A DNA stretch of 64,000 bases from Kappaphycus alvarezii (Eukaryota > Rhodophyta > Florideophyceae > Gigartinales > Solieriaceae). Positions 58,261 to 64,000 of this stretch are shown piece after piece (positions within the stretch are counted from its first letter, which is position 1; every line of letters begins with the position of its first letter). A model generated the notes under the pieces. That model saw only the letters and a program-made list of their open reading frames with translations. It was not told where the DNA came from and did no database searches. A program made the translations under genes and the position numbers. The stretch is from NCBI GenBank assembly GCA_002205965.3, contig NADL03000113.1, forward strand, positions 186,001 to 250,000, written 5' to 3'.

Positions 58261-61200
58261 GTCGTAAGAGTTGAACTCTTGGTATTTTGATTTGCTTTAA
58301 CATAAATTTGGAATGACCACTTGCGCAACATCTGGTTCTTGAAGATTACAGTTTATTCTTGAAAGGAAAGCGAGGTTGAGGTTACGGATAAGAATATCAA
58401 AGTGATAGAATCGGAAGAGAGGCAGGGGTAGAAATGAAGGTCTTTTATCCAATTATCATTGCGTTCACTCATTAAAAATTGTCCTGAATTTCTATTTGTG
58501 CAATCTGTGCAATCTGTGCAACATAAATTCAATAAAAGTTTAAGATTTAACATCAAAAACTTCTTGTGTGGAAATTTTAGAAAAAAATCTCAAAGGAAAT
58601 TTAAAAATCAATTTCTGTCAGTAACGGTGCGCAAAAATGTCATATCTGAGATCTGTTCATGTGAATCCCATTCTTATTGTCTAACAGAATTGATAGCAGC
58701 GGCGCACCATATTTTTTGAAAATTTTCTTGTAAGGCATGCATGATGGATTTGTCATTCTCCTTGTGGCTCATTCCGAAAATATTTTCATCTCCACTGTGT
58801 TCTGCACCTGTGAAATTCCCCTTCCTTTTAAAGTTCTACCCAATTTAAGCACTTTATAACACGTCTGGTAGAGTTTACTTTTTATTTGCATACTGAAGCT
58901 TAATAAATATTCCAGCTAATGCTCAATAGTTGAACCAGAACCCATTAATACTTTTATCATTGCGCAGCTTGGCCATTATTAGCAAAAAATCAGTGTCATT
59001 TTCTTCCATAGTGCATGTCTTCTCTGTTTCCACCAAATTATGTTTTCGTCAAATCGATGTCATCAAGAATTTTCGTCCCCAAAGTCACCATTTTGTTATA
59101 ACTCTTGGATATGAATGAATTTTCAGTCGTAGAATTTGAAACCCAAAATGGCTTGATTTTCTGAGTGTGTCATGAAAGCATCAGAGCTCCAGATTAGTTA
59201 TCGTAGTTTAAATTTTATCGAGATTGATACCAGCCTAATTACCTCTCGATTTTCAGCCCTTTGCAGTATAGCAATAAAATAAGCCCCACTTTCACCCGCC
59301 CGGTTCTAATCAAGCGTGGAACCGAAAACTTCAATCTGATACTAAAAATCATTAGCTACTGGATTCAACACGTTTGAGATATCTAGAAGTTTCTTTTAGA
59401 AAGTTCCAATTTAAAGATATATTTTGATGACATTAATTCTACTTAGAGATAAATTTTGGCAATAATAAATCTATTTCGAGGATGCTTTACGGCGACGCTT
59501 TTTCGGCGGCTTATGAAACAAAAAAATCGGGCTTTTTAGTGCAAAACTAACATAAAAAGAATAGTGCTAAGCCTGTTCGCTAGAGATGAAACATTATTAC
59601 GCGTAAAATAAGGGACTTATATAAGTATTTAATCGATGTACACTTTAAAAAGTTGAAAAGAGTGCTAGGATTTGCAAGAAGCTGGTTTAACTCGAGTTAA
59701 TTTTGATCGTACTCATTTAATTAAAAAATTTTAAGCTACATGCAGGACCATTGATGACTTTTTAACCCAAGATAAGGCTTCATATTATTGCAGATAAAAA
59801 TAAAGCTTTTCGTCGAAGCAATAGTACCCCATCTCAGGATATCCTCCTCCTTCGAAAATTGACCTTATTATGAATATTTTTTCTTTCAATAATCATTCTG
59901 GGTTGGATTTTACGGGAAAAAATTTTGCATTGGATGCTTCGTATAATAAAAAACTGCGGAGCTAAATATGTCAATTCAAGATAGAGCTGCTACATTTCTT
60001 CCCTCAGCTTAAAATAAGACAATATTTTTTTAACAAATGCGCGTAAAAGTAGTATATTTGGACAGTATTCGAGTTTAGAGTAATATGATCCCTGCAAAAA
60101 ATAAATGACTTAAAATTTGAACACCACTACGATCCTCCATATGAATTTATACTCTTTATTCACCGATTCAGGGCCCCTATATCCATGATAGAGCTTCCTA
60201 AAAAGTTTTCATTTTATCAAAAAGGAATAAAGATCTCTATTGACACAATGTTTTGATTTGCGAGTTAAAGCTTCCGTAAGTTCTTTAGGCCTAAGAATCA
60301 TTCAGATGTTAAATAGTATACATTTAAAGCGCAAGTATCAGGATCCATGACATTAGTGAGAATCCGGAGGGAGGCCGAAAAAGTCAAAAACATATTGAAG
60401 AAGCATGTGAGGCGTTTAGCGTAGCTGCAAACACGATTAGGTCATGAGAACGAAAATGGAGAGATAATCACCCCAAAAGATGGATTAAAAACTGAGTTAA
60501 ATATGAAGCTACCTTACGATGATGCATCTTAGTGATGAATTTCCTCAATAATTTCCGCTTCGTGTTTCCTTGTTTCTTTTCTGTTTTCATTCATCATTGA
60601 TTTTCCAAGCAGGATTGCTTCAGAGCTTCTATGATATTTTCAGAGGGTTTTCGTTGTTCCAATAGCAAAGATTGGGAGGCACAGATATAGTGCACAAATT
60701 ATAATTCCAATATAAAATATCCTGGTATTCGCTGTTTTAAGATATGGAAATGACCACATCTAGCTAGGAAAGTTGTAGCAGTTGTGACAAAATTGACCTT
60801 ATTGGGGTTTTTCATATCCAAAAACTCAGCCATCAGACATTTAGGTTCCTCCTATCTTGAAAAATAAAATTTTGATTTGTAAACTAAAGCAATACCATAG
60901 AGCTTTCGATCAAAATAAAAACGATTTGTGTAATCAAAAAGAAAAATTTATTCCATCAATTCAGATTCCTAGAGGATTTACTTTCCCAAAACTCTGAAGA
61001 AACGCTGCCTACAATTGAAAAAATTCAGTGCGGGGGAGATGAAATCTAATTTTTAACCCGAAATATGAGTATTTATTTTTTCAAGTTTACATGCTTACCA
61101 CTTCGAGTAATAAAACAATTGTTAAGTAAATACATTGTGCTCAGAACTGAAAAGTACATGGAAAAATATATTTCCAACTAGAAATGTAAGTAACAACAAC

Positions 61201-62145
61201 AGTTTCCTTATGTTTCAGTTTTTCCTTGGGTTATTTTTCAATTGATCTGGACCCCAAGTACCCTGAACTCTGAGTTTAAATTGAGAACTACCTTCAGCGA
61301 ACCGTCTGAAAAAAAATAAAATTATTTTCCGACAAAAATAGTTCAATATTGGGCCTAGTAGATTATACTGTATTTAAGGTATAAATTAGAAATGATTTCA
61401 AAGTTTCACTTCTCAATTCAAGCAAAGTTTTTTCTTAACAATATGGAGGTAAAGAACATGTGATTAGAGAGAAATCATAAGATTTGGCGATTTCGTGTAC
61501 GAAATCACTCTGTTTTTATAATTTTACAGTTTATACTTCTGGTCAGAGTATAGCATACAAGTCACAAGTAACCAGCTAAAATGATTGCGTTTCCGAAAAA
61601 TCTAATAATAATTACTTCTATTAATTTACAGTAAGTCGTTTGCATACAGACTTTCCTGCTTCATTTTTTTGGTCCAGATAGACTGAACAAACGATTCTTT
61701 GATATTTGATCCAATGAGCAAAGAAGTACATTTGTAATCAATTCTGTGATTCTCTTCCAAGTTTCCATTCCGTATACATTTTAACCGTCTATCTTAATTA
61801 CTAAAGTAGTAAGTTCAGCCCACAAAGGGAAAATGTTGATATATCTTTTTGAGAATCGTCATGTATTCTAATTAATGCGTAAGTAGATATAAAAAATTTC
61901 AAGATAACAAAAATTTTGTCTAACAAACAATCTTTTCAATACATATGTACTACATTATATTGATCTTCATGGGCCTTTATATTCGTTAATCTTCTATTAT
62001 ATTCAAGAATCCATTAAATTCTTCTGTTTTAACTTCTATTATGCTTAAAAATCCATTCAGACAATGGAAATTATAGAAAATGGCGATGCAAAGTAAGTAA
62101 AGTTAATGCATTATTTTATAACTATCGATTAAATCAACTAGGTGT
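58260..62145. other. AT-rich block, nothing recognised
   Basis: Short chance ORFs only. A 9 bp near-tandem GTGCAATCT (2.5 copies) lies at 58498-58522. Confidence 0.5.
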
Positions 62146-62189
62146 ACATATAGAGGCGTGATACTGAGCTTTTAACACGTCGCCAATAG

Positions 62190-62640
62190 AGTGGGCTGGT
62201 AATATGGTCTGCGGGACCTTTTTTCTAGTGATTTTATCTGGAATTTGTATGTTTTAATGAGACGACAGACTTCAGACAGTTATGTCAGGGTAATGGAGGA
62301 GGCATTGCTACCGAAGGCGGACGATTTCATGCCAACTACGTGGATTTCTCAGCAAGAAATTGCTCCGATTCATGTGAGAAGAAATCGATGAATTGGTTTT
62401 CGGGCGAAGGAATAAATTTATTGAAGCGATCAGCGCGCAAGCCTGATTTTTAACCCAATCGAAAACCTTTGTAGAGTGCAAGCGATAAATATTTATGTCA
62501 ATAAGCGGCATTTTTTTCTATTTCTGATCTCCTGGACTGTTTTTGAGTAATTGGAAGGAACTAACGCTATCTCTTCGGCATAACTCAGTGGTCTATACAA
62601 AGGGAGGCTATTGAGGTTATCGATAATCGGGGAGGCCATA
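62190..62640 (+). mobile_element. Tc1/mariner transposase remnant (C-terminal half)
   Basis: The plus-strand reading near 62260-62370 (DSYVRVMEEALLP, then FMPTTWISQQEIAPIHVRR) matches the Tc1 segment ending in WxxQQDNAPIH, with the catalytic Asp replaced by Glu (QQE). Near 62430-62500 a reading with PDF, NPIENLCRVQAINIYVNKR matches SPDLNPIENLW; one extra T in the run of 62440-62445 puts the two halves of this motif out of frame. The end (YKGRLLRL, then VIDNRGG in another frame) corresponds to the usual MxxRxxAVIxARGG finish. The N-terminal DNA-binding half and terminal repeats were not found. It is an inactive fragment. Confidence 0.65.
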
Positions 62641-62649
62641 TCCACTATT

Positions 62650-63230
62650 ATTTTGGCCTTTCATGTGTTTTAATGCTTCAATTGCTTTGAGTTTTAAAAG
62701 TGTCGTATACTTTCAGTCGGGTCATTTCTTTCTTCCTAGGTGTACAGTATACTTTTTACCAGAGTATAAAACACTCCCCTTTTCCTACTGTACTTTGTAC
62801 TGCTAAATCCATTTATGTATTTTATTTTTAAATTGCACCAATAGATTTTGAGTCAGTCCAAATCAGTACCATGTCGTATACTTTGAAGCGGCAGTGTACG
62901 TCTCTTTACAGATATATTGATCTAGAAAACAGATGAAAACGGCGACTGACACCGAAGTTCTCCTGGATAGGCTTTTCTCGCAAAAACCTTTCTCGTCATT
63001 TTCTCCGGGTTGGTTGTAAGAAACAAAATTTCCAGTTTTGAGATTTTTAAACTTTTTATAGGGAGAGCAAGTTGCGCTCAAAGATACAGAGCTGTATTAG
63101 AGAAGTGAATGGTAACGTGTGATTGCCCCAAGAAGCTTTCCGAGACTGCAATAGTGCTCCTTAATATTTTAAAGAAAGACCTTTGTTGTGAGCTTACAGT
63201 GTTCTGCTAAACAGACTCATCCCAGCAACG
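62650..63230. other. Intergenic, nothing recognised
   Basis: An ORF at 62863-63081 (-) has no motif. TACAGTATAC and TACTGTACTTTGTACTG motifs begin here. Confidence 0.4.
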
Positions 63231-63244
63231 GCTGAACCGATGCT

Positions 63245-63596
63245 CGTACTGTACAGAGCGGAAGAAAGAAATATCCAGTACGGAAACCTTGAAAGGCCAA
63301 GACGGGGATAGCTCGAAAAGCTCCCATTGTAAGAGCGATGCTTACAGAACGCAGGAAAGACGAAGACATGTACAGTACTGTACATTGGGTGAGCGACCTT
63401 TTTGGGACAAAATTTCAGTGTCGGAGCTCATTAAGGATCCCCTCGTGATTGAGGTTCAGAAAGTGGAGCGAGGGGTCCATAACTGTAATTGAGATCTTGG
63501 CAAACCCACAGATTGGTTCTCAAGGCCATATACAGTACTGTACTATAAAGTAGATGTCTTTGTAGGGTTTTGTAACTGTTGACAGTACAGTATGTC
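63245..63596. repeat. Cluster of TACAGTAC/GTAC palindromes near the right edge
   Basis: ATGTACAGTACTGTACAT at 63368-63385 is a perfect 18 bp palindrome and TACAGTACTGTA at 63531-63542 a perfect 12 bp one. Further TACTGTACAG and GACAGTACAGTA motifs occur at about 63249 and 63581. A 67-codon ORF (63289-63492, +) lies among them without a motif. Confidence 0.8.
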
Positions 63597-63599
63597 GGC

Positions 63600-64000
63600 T
63601 GCTTTGCGAGCTGACAGCACTATCTTGAAATGGGACAACTCACTTTAGACTGCTCGTTCCGTACACATTTGGATTTCCTTCTTGGCGACATGTAACTGCT
63701 GATTGCATGCTCCGCAACCCCTACTTACGTGTTGCATCCTGTCGCCAGATAATTAAATGTGAAACCTACATGCAAGAATATTGACATCGCACTCGACAGA
63801 GAAGCAGTCGGCATAGGGCTGTTGCAGTGCTTTCATAAGGGGGAAATTTTTGGGTTATTTTAATGCATGGAAGATGTCATAAGTCAATTATTCAACTTTA
63901 AAGATGTGGATGGACAATTGACTCTCGTAGTATTCACTTTGAATAGTAGTGCATTGTTCATGCATCTCAAATGTAAACTAACGCAGATATCGTACATTTA
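63600..64000. other. Right edge, nothing recognised
   Basis: GC-balanced, then AT-rich; no sustained ORF. Confidence 0.4.

Noticed and set aside
63409-63480. Imperfect inverted repeat around GGATCCCCTCGTG / GCGAGGGGTCCA
   Set aside because: Short, imperfect, with a long loop; not distinguishable from chance in this composition.
1-64000. CRISPR array, rRNA or prokaryotic operon
   Set aside because: No regularly spaced repeats, no rRNA-like conserved blocks and no tightly packed same-strand genes; all evidence points to a fungal nuclear region.

Overview
The window looks like nuclear DNA of a filamentous fungus, most likely an ascomycete. The reasons are the fungal set of transposon fossils (Ty3/gypsy, Ty1/copia, PIF/Harbinger, Tc1/mariner and an unclassified reverse transcriptase), pyrimidine-rich promoters in front of the few credible ORFs, short intron-like gaps, and a strongly two-part base composition. 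Long AT-rich, gene-empty blocks (about 14-20.9, 21.3-22.6, 24.5-28.3, 29.7-32.2, 38.2-43.6 and 58.3-62.1 kb) alternate with GC-balanced islands. This pattern resembles AT isochores made by RIP (repeat-induced point mutation), but that mechanism is inferred and was not measured.

Layout. Bases 3-317 hold the 3' end of a gene that enters from the left. From 0.67 to 8.2 kb lies a nest of old elements: an LTR-like piece ending in a long hairpin, a reverse-transcriptase fossil (minus strand), a member of a repeat family that recurs at 43.6-47.5 kb, and a decayed Ty3/gypsy element (minus). From 9 to 20.9 kb the sequence is mostly AT-rich with scattered coding-like islands. Between 20.9 and 32.6 kb are four GC-rich copies of one small secreted-protein gene (two minus, then two plus), with a PIF/Harbinger remnant (22.6-24.5 kb) between the first and second. 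A Ty1/copia fossil with recognisable LTRs fills 33.6-37.7 kb. At 43.6-47.5 kb two directly repeated units of about 1.47 kb each contain an acidic-protein ORF and flank a 0.8 kb spacer with cysteine/histidine motifs.

The best single gene is a long ORF at 49.6-51.05 kb encoding about 430-460 residues of unrecognised function. It has a CT-rich promoter region and clusters of GTAC-based palindromes on both sides. From 52.6 to 58.3 kb a decayed block shows strong G-over-C excess on the plus strand and broken open stretches that read best on the minus strand; I could not name its family. A Tc1/mariner transposase remnant lies at 62.2-62.6 kb and more palindromes at 63.2-63.6 kb.

There is no operon-like or pathway-like gene set. 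The most interesting items are the secreted-protein cluster embedded in AT-rich DNA, with every copy carrying its own small indel; the repeat pair with an ORF inside each unit; and the palindrome-flanked orphan gene. I saw no rRNA, tRNA or CRISPR array.
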